10,936 nucleotides of DNA, from NCBI GenBank assembly GCA_031418395.1, contig JANOXL010000037.1:1-10936 (forward strand), given 5' to 3'. Shown piece after piece: positions 1-6,099 of the stretch. Below the pieces are notes generated by a model. The model searched no databases. It worked only from the letters and a program-made list of their open reading frames with translations, and was not told the origin of the DNA. The stretch is from JANYCG01 sp031418395. Its GTDB lineage: Bacteria > Pseudomonadota > Gammaproteobacteria > Burkholderiales > Burkholderiaceae_C. Position 1 is the stretch's first letter; each line of letters begins with the position of its first letter. The translations under genes and the position numbers were made by a program.

Positions 1-1407
1 CGCATGATCGAAAAACGCCTGAAAGACTTTGGCGTCGATGTGCGGGTGGTGTTGGCCCAGCCCGGCCCCGTGATCACGCGGTATGAGATCGAACCCGCCA
101 CAGGCGTGAAGGGCTCGCAAATCGTCGGTCTCGCCAAAGACCTGGCCCGCAGTTTGAGCCTGGTGTCGATTCGTGTGGTCGAGACCATCCCCGGAAAAAA
201 CTACATGGCACTGGAGTTGCCCAACGCCAAGCGGCAGTCGATTCGCCTTTCGGAAATTTTGGGTTCAGCGGTTTATAACGAAGCAAAATCCATGCTGACC
301 ATGGGTCTGGGCAAAGACATCATCGGCAACCCGATCGTGGCGGATCTTGCCAAAATGCCGCACGTGCTGGTCGCGGGCACCACCGGATCGGGCAAATCGG
401 TGGGTATCAATGCGATGATTTTGAGCCTCTTGTACAAGGCCGACGCACGCGACGTGCGACTTCTGATGATCGACCCGAAGATGCTGGAGATGTCGGTTTA
501 CGAAGGCATCCCGCACCTGCTGGCCCCGGTGGTCACCGACATGCGCCAGGCGGCACACGGCCTCAACTGGTGCGTGATGGAGATGGAGAGGCGCTACAAA
601 TTGATGAGCAAGCTGGGCGTGCGCAACCTGGCAGGCTACAACGTGCGTATTGATGAAACCAAGGCGCGCGGCGAATCCATCGGCAACCCCTTCAGCCTGA
701 CGCCCGACGCGCCCGAGCCGCTGGAGCGCCTGCCGCACATTGTGGTGGTGATCGATGAACTGGCCGACCTGATGATGGTGGTCGGCAAAAAAATCGAAGA
801 ACTTATCGCCCGTTTGGCGCAAAAAGCGCGCGCCGCTGGTATTCATTTGATATTGGCCACCCAGCGCCCCAGCGTGGACGTGATCACGGGCTTGATCAAG
901 GCCAACATCCCGACACGGATTGCGTTTCAGGTCAGCAGCAAAATCGACAGCCGTACCATCCTGGACCAGATGGGCGCTGAGGCGCTATTGGGCATGGGCG
1001 ACATGTTGTATATGCCCAGCGGTACCGGCCTGCCGATTCGCGTCCACGGCGCGTTTGTGAGTGATGAAGAAGTCCACCGCGTGGTGGCTTACCTCAAAAC
1101 ACAGGGCGAACCCAACTACATTGAAGGTGTGCTCGAAGGCGGCACGGTCGATGGTGAAGACGGCGCTTTGGGTGACTTGATGGGTGGCAGCAGCGGTGGT
1201 GGCGAGAAGGATCCGATGTACGACCAGGCCGTCGAGGTGGTGCTTAAAAATCGCAAAGCCAGCATCTCATTGGTGCAGCGGCATCTGAAAATTGGCTACA
1301 ACCGCGCGGCCAGGCTGGTCGAAGACATGGAAAAAGCGGGCCTGGTCAGCAGCATGAGCACCAGTGGGCAGCGCGATATCCTGGTGCCTGCGCGGGCAGA
1401 AAGCTGA
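1..1407 (+). CDS. ftsK: DNA translocase FtsK, C-terminal part (5' truncated by window edge)
   Basis: FtsK is a septum-anchored, hexameric ATP-driven DNA pump that moves the chromosome terminus and activates XerCD recombination at dif during division. The reading frame is open to base 1, so the membrane and linker parts lie outside the window. Numbering from the ATG at position 4, the visible 467 residues contain the end of the alpha domain, then the RecA-like motor with Walker A GTTGSGKS at 125-132 and Walker B IVVVIDELADLMM at 246-258, followed by the ATQRPS segment (285-290) typical of FtsK/SpoIIIE. After an acidic, Gly-rich linker (about 375-402) comes the winged-helix gamma domain (about 403-464), which reads KOPS DNA and contacts XerD. 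The stop is 5 bases before lolA, so the two are probably cotranscribed. Motor and gamma domains look intact. Confidence 0.97.
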   Translation, partial: RMIEKRLKDFGVDVRVVLAQPGPVITRYEIEPATGVKGSQIVGLAKDLARSLSLVSIRVVETIPGKNYMALELPNAKRQSIRLSEILGSAVYNEAKSMLTMGLGKDIIGNPIVADLAKMPHVLVAGTTGSGKSVGINAMILSLLYKADARDVRLLMIDPKMLEMSVYEGIPHLLAPVVTDMRQAAHGLNWCVMEMERRYKLMSKLGVRNLAGYNVRIDETKARGESIGNPFSLTPDAPEPLERLPHIVVVIDELADLMMVVGKKIEELIARLAQKARAAGIHLILATQRPSVDVITGLIKANIPTRIAFQVSSKIDSRTILDQMGAEALLGMGDMLYMPSGTGLPIRVHGAFVSDEEVHRVVAYLKTQGEPNYIEGVLEGGTVDGEDGALGDLMGGSSGGGEKDPMYDQAVEVVLKNRKASISLVQRHLKIGYNRAARLVEDMEKAGLVSSMSTSGQRDILVPARAES

Positions 1408-1412
1408 TCCCG

Positions 1413-2054
1413 ATGCGGCACAACCGATTTTCAATTGCTATTTTTTTGATAGCTTGTTACGCATTTAATTCATGGTCTACAGGCCTTGAAGACCTGGATG
1501 CCTTTGTTCGTGGTGCGAAAACGGGGCGCTCTGAATTCACCCAGGTCGTCACCGCGCCGCCCAAGGCCGGGCAGACCGCAAGGGTCAAAACCTCAACCGG
1601 CAGTTTTGAGTTCGCGCGCCCTGGCCAGTTCAAATTCATTTATCGAAAACCTTTTGAGCAAACCATCGTCGCCGACGGCCAAACGCTCTGGCTGTATGAC
1701 GTCGATCTGAACCAGGTGACCAGCCGCAAGCAGGCGGCAGTGCTCGGCAGCAGCCCGGCAGCGTTGATCGCCACTGCGTCTGACCTTAAAGCCCTGCAGG
1801 CTGATTTCAACCTCGCCAATGCGCCCGACAAAGACGCGCAGCAGTGGGTGGTCGCCACACCCAAAAACAAAGACGGCCAGGTGCAAAACGTGCGTATCGG
1901 CTTTAAGAGCGGGCAGCTTTTGACGCTGGAAGTCCTCGACAGCTTTGGGCAAAATTCACGCATGAGTTTCAGTGATTTTCAGACGAACCCGGTGTTGGCC
2001 GCCGACACTTTCCAGTTCAAGCTGCCTGTGGGTGCTGATGTGGTGCGGCAGTAA
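1413..2054 (+). CDS. lolA: Outer-membrane lipoprotein carrier protein LolA
   Basis: LolA is the periplasmic chaperone that takes lipoproteins released by LolCDE and delivers them to LolB at the outer membrane. The 213-residue product has the usual family length. The mature part shows LolA features: TGLEDLDAFVRGAKTGRSEF near the N-terminus, a GSFEFARPGQFKF strand (about 50-62), the segment RKPFEQTIVADGQTLWLYD, and DLNQVTSRKQ after it. ATG at 1413 is chosen because it leaves a short basic start (MRHNR), a hydrophobic core IAIFLIACYAF (residues 8-18) and a polar stretch before the mature domain, as expected of a Sec signal peptide. No strong ribosome site is seen, and the gene starts 5 bases after ftsK, so translation may be coupled. 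Oddly, the hydrophobic core is encoded by a copy of a dispersed repeat (1435-1485), and the usual small residues before the cleavage site are not obvious. Confidence 0.93.
   Translation: MRHNRFSIAIFLIACYAFNSWSTGLEDLDAFVRGAKTGRSEFTQVVTAPPKAGQTARVKTSTGSFEFARPGQFKFIYRKPFEQTIVADGQTLWLYDVDLNQVTSRKQAAVLGSSPAALIATASDLKALQADFNLANAPDKDAQQWVVATPKNKDGQVQNVRIGFKSGQLLTLEVLDSFGQNSRMSFSDFQTNPVLAADTFQFKLPVGADVVRQ
1435..1485 (+). repeat. Dispersed 51-bp repeat, copy A, inside lolA signal-peptide region
   Basis: This copy aligns without gaps over 51 bases with the intergenic copies at 2166-2216 (33 of 51 identical by hand count) and 8523-8573. Shared features are a left inverted repeat GCTAT...ATAGC with a 7-base gap and a right end CTACAGGCC. 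It lies in the lolA reading frame and encodes residues 8-24 of the protein, that is the whole hydrophobic core of the signal peptide. It is in the same orientation as copies B and C. Confidence 0.75.
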
Positions 2055-2100
2055 ACATCGCAGTGCGCCGATGTCGATTGCCATTAAATTGAATCGGCTC

Positions 2101-2121
2101 AGACGGCGACTGCCGTTTTTT
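2101..2121 (+). terminator. Probable rho-independent terminator of ftsK-lolA
   Basis: A short hairpin with arms ACGGC (2103-2107) and GCCGT (2112-2116), loop GACT, can be extended outward by a G-T and an A-T pair. It is followed directly by a run of six T residues (2116-2121). It lies 47 bases after the lolA stop, where a terminator is expected. The stem is short, so strength is uncertain. Confidence 0.6.
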
Positions 2122-2165
2122 CAGCTTTCGGGTTTCTTTTTTGGTCTCTCTTCGGGTTTCAATGG

Positions 2166-2216
2166 TTGCTATTAAATATATAGCTATTAGAGCATATTTT
2201 ACGAGACCTACAGGCC
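2166..2216 (+). repeat. Dispersed 51-bp repeat, copy B, intergenic
   Basis: This copy starts TTGCTATT and ends CTACAGGCC, with the GCTAT/ATAGC inverted repeat at its left end. It matches copy C (8523-8573) at about 38 of 51 positions, including the block TACGAGACCT, and copy A at 33 of 51. It sits 45 bases after the lolA terminator. The remaining bases up to the next gene (2217-2350) hold nothing I can identify beyond a weak TATGAT hexamer at 2277-2282 with no matching upstream promoter box. Confidence 0.75.
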
Positions 2217-2350
2217 GTTTTTCTTTGAAAGCCGGTGTTGCGGGCCGTTCGATGGCTCAATCGTACCTGAATTGGGTATGATTTCAGTGGTTGACGAAAC
2301 GATGTGACAACGCGCCGCTTTTGAACGTGCAGCTTAAGAACTCGCAGCCC

Positions 2351-3337
2351 ATGAAGTCGAAAAATACAAGCCCGATTGCCCAGGCAGATAACCCGTTCCC
2401 TGCCGACCCCGTGAAGTTGACCGTCCCGTTGGCAGGTGTTAAAGATGTCTTGCCCGACTGGCGCGCCTTATCGAAGGCGATGCTTGAGCGCGAATATTCG
2501 CCAAGCTCCTGCATCGGTGGCAACTACCTGCCCCTCATCACGGCCTACAAAACCCAGAGCCGCGCGGCCCATGCAAGTTGTGTGGCGATGGGCGCGTCGT
2601 GGCAGGAGGTGCGTTACGCCGACCAACCGATGCAGCGCCTGGACCTGTGCCTGCCTGCGCCTTTGGTTGGCGCGGCCAAACCGGGTTTGCTGGTGTTTAT
2701 CCACGGCGGGTATTGGCAAGAGTTGTCGGCGCAAGATTCTCTTTTTGCAGCGGCGGCGTGCGTCGAACGTGGTGTGGCCTTTGCTGCTCTGGATTACACA
2801 CTCGCACCCCAAGCGACGTTGCCCCAAATCGTCGCCGATTGCCGCGCCGCATATGCGTGCCTGATGCGGCAATCGGACGATCTAGGCTTTGATGCGAACA
2901 ATGTCGTGGTCACCGGCAGCTCTGCCGGGGCCCATCTGGCGGCGATGATCGCTGCACCGGGCTGGCATTTGGCAGATGGTAGCCAGGTCAAGGGCCCCAA
3001 AGCGGCAGTGTTGGTGTCCGGCATCTACGATCTTGAGCCCTTGGTGGCTACCTCGATCAACGATGCGTTGGGTATGGATGCAGCGCTCGCCCATGACGTG
3101 AGCCCAATGCATCTAAAACACGCGGGGCATCCGCCTACCCTCGTCACCTGGGGAAGTGTCGAAACGTCAGAATTCAAGCGGCAAAGTGTGGCCTACGCAG
3201 CAGCCTTGCATGCGGCGGGTTCGCGTTGCGATGCGTTAGAAATTTTGGACAAAAATCATTTTGACGTGATACTCGATCTTGCCGACATTTCCACGGCGCT
3301 TGGCCAGTACACGATGGGTTTGTTGGAAGCCAAATGA
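2351..3337 (+). CDS. KynB-like alpha/beta hydrolase (probable arylformamidase)
   Basis: This is an alpha/beta-hydrolase of the esterase/lipase type related to the serine-hydrolase kynurenine formamidases (animal AFMID type), which convert N-formylkynurenine to kynurenine and formate. Numbering from ATG 2351 (328 residues): oxyanion-hole motif HGGYWQ at 118-123, nucleophile elbow GSSAG at 189-193 with Ser191, an acidic residue at ETSEFKRQS (Glu271, where AFMID has Asp) and His303 in KNHFDV. The segment EYSPSSCIGGNY (about 48-59) also resembles this family. The frame is open further upstream with a TTG at 2291, but ATG 2351 gives a normal length; neither has a clear ribosome site. No signal peptide is seen, so it is probably cytosolic. 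It lies 15 bases before the TDO homologue, which fits a dioxygenase/deformylase pair. The exact substrate is inferred from this context; other esterase activities are possible. Confidence 0.8.
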   Translation: MKSKNTSPIAQADNPFPADPVKLTVPLAGVKDVLPDWRALSKAMLEREYSPSSCIGGNYLPLITAYKTQSRAAHASCVAMGASWQEVRYADQPMQRLDLCLPAPLVGAAKPGLLVFIHGGYWQELSAQDSLFAAAACVERGVAFAALDYTLAPQATLPQIVADCRAAYACLMRQSDDLGFDANNVVVTGSSAGAHLAAMIAAPGWHLADGSQVKGPKAAVLVSGIYDLEPLVATSINDALGMDAALAHDVSPMHLKHAGHPPTLVTWGSVETSEFKRQSVAYAAALHAAGSRCDALEILDKNHFDVILDLADISTALGQYTMGLLEAK

Positions 3338-3352
3338 CGCAAACAGATCGAT

Positions 3353-4291
3353 ATGCCTAGATTCAAACCACACAAGCCGCAACTGATCGACCCAGCAGGT
3401 GTGCAGGCCAGCGCTTACCCGCGCCCGATGGCGAAAAGCTCCGACGAGTCGCGCGCCTACAACGCGAAGGCGACAGGCGGTGAGCCGATGGTAGATTTCC
3501 AGGGCACGAGCAACCCCTATGTCGATTACCAAAGCATCGATCTGCTCCTGTCTTTGCAGAACCCGCGCAGCGAAGCTTATGACGAGATGTGTTTCTTCGT
3601 CATGGGGCAAGTCAAAGAGCTGCTGTTTCGCGGCCTGCATTTCGAGTTGTACAACGCGCAAATGCAAATTCGCGCCAATGAAGTGGCCCATGCGCTCGAC
3701 ATTTTGCCCCGCGCCCGCGCGATAGCCGAATACATCACACGCTCGTGGGACGTACTTTCGACCATCAGCCCCGAAGGGTTCAACCAGTTTCGTGATTCGC
3801 TAGGCTCAGCATCGGGGCAACTCTCCTTCATGTACCGGCATGTTGAGTTTGTATTGGGCAATAAGGATCGCCGGCTGGCCAGCGCGTTTCGCAACATGCC
3901 GCATATCTGGCCAGGTATTGAAAGCGCTTTGAATTCGCCCAGTTTGTATGACGACGTCATCGCTCTCCTGGCCCGCCGCGGTTTGCCAGTTGATAAAGAG
4001 GTGCTTGAACGCGACTGGTCGCAGCCCTACAAAGTCAATGCGTCGGTGGAGCAGGCCTGGCTACAGGTCTACGCCAGGCCAGAGTCGGACAACGACCTGT
4101 ACCGATTGGGTGAAACACTGGTCACGCTGGCCGACCAACTCTCGCAATATCGTTGGCGGCATTTTGTCTCGGTGCAGCGCATTTTGGGGCTCAAGCCTGG
4201 CACTGGGGGGTCTGCCGGCGTCGGATGGTTGCGGCATGTCACCGAACATCGTTTCTTCCCCGAGTTGTGGTCGATTCGCACTCAGTTCTAA
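3353..4291 (+). CDS. Divergent tryptophan 2,3-dioxygenase family protein
   Basis: TDO is a tetrameric haem enzyme that opens the indole ring of tryptophan to N-formylkynurenine. Family features seen here, numbered from ATG 3353: PYVDY...LLLSLQNP (55-71), DEM (77-79), SWDVLSTISP (131-140), YRHVEFVLGNK (161-171) with the substrate-carboxylate Arg at 162, SPSLYD (195-200), WRH with the haem-ligand His at 270, GTGGSAGVG (283-291) and FFPELWSIRT (301-310) at the end. The striking change is at the distal haem side: the Xanthomonas enzyme has FIIQHQTSEL with His55, whereas this protein has FFVMGQVKEL, placing Gly85 at the His position. Later ATGs at 3428 (residue 26) and 3488 (residue 46, with GGTGAG just upstream) are possible starts, as the first 45 residues lack family similarity. 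It sits 15 bases after the hydrolase. It may be a genuine TDO, a subfamily with another indole substrate, or an early-stage decaying gene. Confidence 0.85.
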   Translation: MPRFKPHKPQLIDPAGVQASAYPRPMAKSSDESRAYNAKATGGEPMVDFQGTSNPYVDYQSIDLLLSLQNPRSEAYDEMCFFVMGQVKELLFRGLHFELYNAQMQIRANEVAHALDILPRARAIAEYITRSWDVLSTISPEGFNQFRDSLGSASGQLSFMYRHVEFVLGNKDRRLASAFRNMPHIWPGIESALNSPSLYDDVIALLARRGLPVDKEVLERDWSQPYKVNASVEQAWLQVYARPESDNDLYRLGETLVTLADQLSQYRWRHFVSVQRILGLKPGTGGSAGVGWLRHVTEHRFFPELWSIRTQF

Positions 4292-4301
4292 CGGAGTTCC
4301 A

Positions 4302-4543
4302 TTGAGCAATGCAAGCCCCCAACCCGGCGTCGTTGCCGGCAAAGCCACGCCACGCGGGAAGTTTCCGCACTTCAAACGTGCGGGCGATTTCATCTACGTC
4401 TGGGGCACCAGTTCGCTTCTGCCGGACAACACCATCGCTGGTGCTACGGTGGATGCCATGGGCCCGCCAGAACCACGGTGGCGGTACACCAACTGCCGCA
4501 TCCGCATTTGCTCATCGAGATCAAGGCCGTGGCCTATAAACCT
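4302..4543 (+). pseudogene. 2-aminomuconate deaminase (RidA family), internally deleted and frameshifted
   Basis: The intact enzyme deaminates 2-aminomuconate in the meta-cleavage route for 3-hydroxyanthranilate or 2-aminophenol. A TTG start at 4302 with GGAG five bases upstream opens a frame whose first 54 codons match the family (VVAGKATPRGKFPHFKRAGD, then FIYVWGTSSLLPDNTIAGA, then TVDAMG). At 4458-4465 the frame stops matching, and the C-terminal part (PARTTVAVHQLPHPHLLIEI, then KAVAYKP) resumes in another frame. The sequence ATGGGCCC at the join fits both sides (DAMG and DGPARTT), which suggests deletion of roughly 50-60 codons between short direct repeats, leaving a frame change. The normal stop codon is also missing: the C-terminal frame runs on into the next remnant. 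It lies 10 bases after the TDO homologue. The deletion means no functional RidA trimer fold can be made. Confidence 0.87.
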
Positions 4544-4591
4544 GCGAAATCACAAGCTGCCGAAACGGAACCGCGATGGGGATGTTTTGAA

Positions 4592-4710
4592 ATGGCACTT
4601 CAAAAGGCAAGCTACAAATACAGCCAGCCGCTGAAATTCCAGCGCTGGCTCGACACCAACGCCCACCTGCTTAAGCCCCCGTGCGCAACCAGCAGATTTG
4701 GCAAAATGGC
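4592..4710 (+). pseudogene. 3-hydroxyanthranilate 3,4-dioxygenase, N-terminal fragment
   Basis: The intact cupin enzyme opens the ring of 3-hydroxyanthranilate to 2-amino-3-carboxymuconate semialdehyde. Only about 40 N-terminal codons remain: ATG 4592 begins MALQ, then YSQPLKFQRWLDTNAHLLKPP, which matches the start of this family, and VRNQQIWQNG continues in the neighbouring frame. The frames join at a run of five C residues ending at 4680; one extra C there would restore a single frame, so a one-base loss is the simplest explanation. After QNG (4710) the sequence passes, in frame, into the decarboxylase remnant, so the metal-binding cupin core is gone. The identification rests on the QRWLDTNAHLLKPP and NQQIW blocks. 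Confidence 0.8.
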
Positions 4711-4722
4711 GTGCGTGGTGGG

Positions 4723-5008
4723 CCCTGGCTCGTGGCCATGCCGGCCATGGCGTAACTGGGTATTTTGTCTTTGATACTCTCTAGCGCGGTTGAACGGCTC
4801 CCGAAATCGCCGAGCTTGTGTTTCGCTCAACGCGGCGGCTCGTTTGTCTTTTTGCCCAGTGCTGGGCTCAGACTACCCGTTTTCGCTGGGTGAGCCGCAG
4901 TTTGGCTCGCTCGTGCAGGAGGCTACTTTTTTGACGGACAAGCAGCGCCGCCAAATCCTCGCGGACAATGCCTTTGATTTTTTCAAACTTAGTCCCTCGC
5001 CACTTTAG
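4723..5008 (+). pseudogene. Aminocarboxymuconate-semialdehyde decarboxylase (ACMSD), C-terminal remnants
   Basis: ACMSD is a metal-dependent amidohydrolase-superfamily enzyme that decarboxylates the product of 3-hydroxyanthranilate dioxygenase. Two pieces survive. The first (4723-4857) reads PWLVAMPAMA, an in-frame TAA (4753-4755), then LGILSLILSSAVERLPKSPS and LCFAQRGGSFVFL; intact proteins have a WLVGMPAE...FERLPKL...CFAHGGGSF pattern. The second (4859-5008, other frame) reads VLGSDYPFSLGEPQFGSLV and continues to NAFDFFKLSPSPL and a TAG. The N-terminal half with the metal-binding HxH is missing, about 60 residues are lost between the pieces, and the catalytic His (His228 in the Pseudomonas fluorescens enzyme) reads Gln. 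The Asp in GSDYP is retained. The final stop overlaps the ribosome site of the Bug gene, showing that both were in one operon. Confidence 0.85.
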
Positions 5009-5016
5009 GAGCCATC

Positions 5017-5979
5017 ATGACGATTCGCAAGTTTTTGTGGGTAGCGGGCCTGGTTGCGGCCATAGCGCCATCAGCACCGGCGTGGGCGGCGTTCCCCGAC
5101 AAGCCCATCAAGATCGTGGTGGCCTTTGCGCCCGGCAGTGCGACCGATGTGGTGGCGCGCGCGGTGGGGTTGAACCTCTCCGTGGCCCTGGGCCAGCCGG
5201 TGGTGATCGAAAACAAGCCCGGCGCGGGCGGCAACATTGCTACGGTACAGGTGGCCAAATCTGCGCCTGATGGCTACACCCTGCTCATGCACAGCGTGGC
5301 GTATTCGGTCAATCCCTCACTCTTTGCCAACGCTGGCTACAGCCCGGACAAAGACCTGGCGCCAGTCGCGATGGCCGGGGTGTCACCCAATATTTTGTAT
5401 GTTCACCCGGACGTCAAGGCCAACAACCTCAAGGAGTTGACAGCGCTGGTGCAACGCGAAAAATTCAGCTATGCCTCCTCCGGCAATGGCACCACCACCC
5501 ACTTGGGCGCTGAACTGCTGTTTCGCAATGTGCTCAAAGTAGACGTGCAACACGTACCCTTTCAGCCAGCAGCGGCGGCCAACGCAGTAGTAAGCGGACA
5601 GGTGCCGATAGGCTCCACCTCCATGCCACCCGTGGTGCAACTGGCCAAGGCTGGGAAGGTGCGCGCGATTGCCGTGACCAGCCTCAAACGCAGCCCGGCC
5701 CTGCCGGATGTGCCCACCATCGACGAGCTCGGCTACAAGGGTTTTGAAGCCAACACCTGGTTTGCCCTTTTCGCGCCGGGCGGCACCCCGCCGGAGTTGC
5801 TTGATTTGCTTAACCGTGAAGTCAACAAAGTGTTGCTCTACAAAACCTTGAGTGACAACTTTGCCGCTATGTCCCTGGAAGTCTCTCGTATGGGACGCCC
5901 TGAACTTGGCGCCTACATCGCCAGCGAAGTGGCCAAGTGGGGCAAGGTTGTGAAGGAAACTGGCGCAAAAGTGGATTGA
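5017..5979 (+). CDS. Bug/TctC-family periplasmic solute-binding receptor
   Basis: Bug proteins are periplasmic receptors, greatly expanded in Burkholderiales, that bind carboxylates, aromatic acids or nicotinate-like compounds, sometimes with a TctAB transporter. The 320-residue product has a typical Sec signal peptide (MTIRK, hydrophobic 6-17, cleavage probably after AWA at 22-24) and family motifs: PDKPIKIVVAFAPGSATDVVA (family form PFxPGGxxD), GQPVVIENKPGAGGNIA, YASSGNGTTTHLGAEL and a conserved P-DVPTIDELG segment. AGGAG at 5007-5011, five bases before ATG 5017, is a strong ribosome site and overlaps the stop of the ACMSD remnant. No TctA or TctB gene is in the window. Its place at the end of the decayed aromatic-amino-acid cluster suggests the ligand was a substrate of that pathway, for example a kynurenine or anthranilate derivative; this is inference. 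The gene itself appears intact. Confidence 0.92.
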   Translation: MTIRKFLWVAGLVAAIAPSAPAWAAFPDKPIKIVVAFAPGSATDVVARAVGLNLSVALGQPVVIENKPGAGGNIATVQVAKSAPDGYTLLMHSVAYSVNPSLFANAGYSPDKDLAPVAMAGVSPNILYVHPDVKANNLKELTALVQREKFSYASSGNGTTTHLGAELLFRNVLKVDVQHVPFQPAAAANAVVSGQVPIGSTSMPPVVQLAKAGKVRAIAVTSLKRSPALPDVPTIDELGYKGFEANTWFALFAPGGTPPELLDLLNREVNKVLLYKTLSDNFAAMSLEVSRMGRPELGAYIASEVAKWGKVVKETGAKVD

Positions 5980-6099
5980 TTACGTGGAGTAAAAGGTGCT
6001 TTGTTTTGGTGCGAGGAAACCGTCTTATCTGCTTTGCCTGCCGATCAGTAGTGCCCTACATCTCGTCCCCATTCCAACAGTAAGCTTAGGCGATACAAC

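Noticed and set aside
265..846. Open frame of 193 codons on the minus strand opposite ftsK
   Set aside because: It lies wholly opposite the conserved FtsK motor domain and its product is His/Gln-rich without motifs; a shadow of the real gene.
2254..2282. Sigma-70 promoter for the hydrolase gene (TATGAT at 2277)
   Set aside because: No recognisable -35 box at a proper distance and no extended -10 TG; too weak to list.
4478..4774. Single 98-codon open frame as a novel gene
   Set aside because: It is the C-terminal deaminase piece plus the N-terminal dioxygenase piece running together after loss of a stop codon, followed by out-of-frame sequence; better explained as pseudogene remains.
4302..5008. 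Sequencing or assembly error as the cause of the broken frames
   Set aside because: A single-base error could explain the C-run shift, but not the loss of most of three genes, the in-frame stop and the altered catalytic residue. Not excluded for the C run itself.
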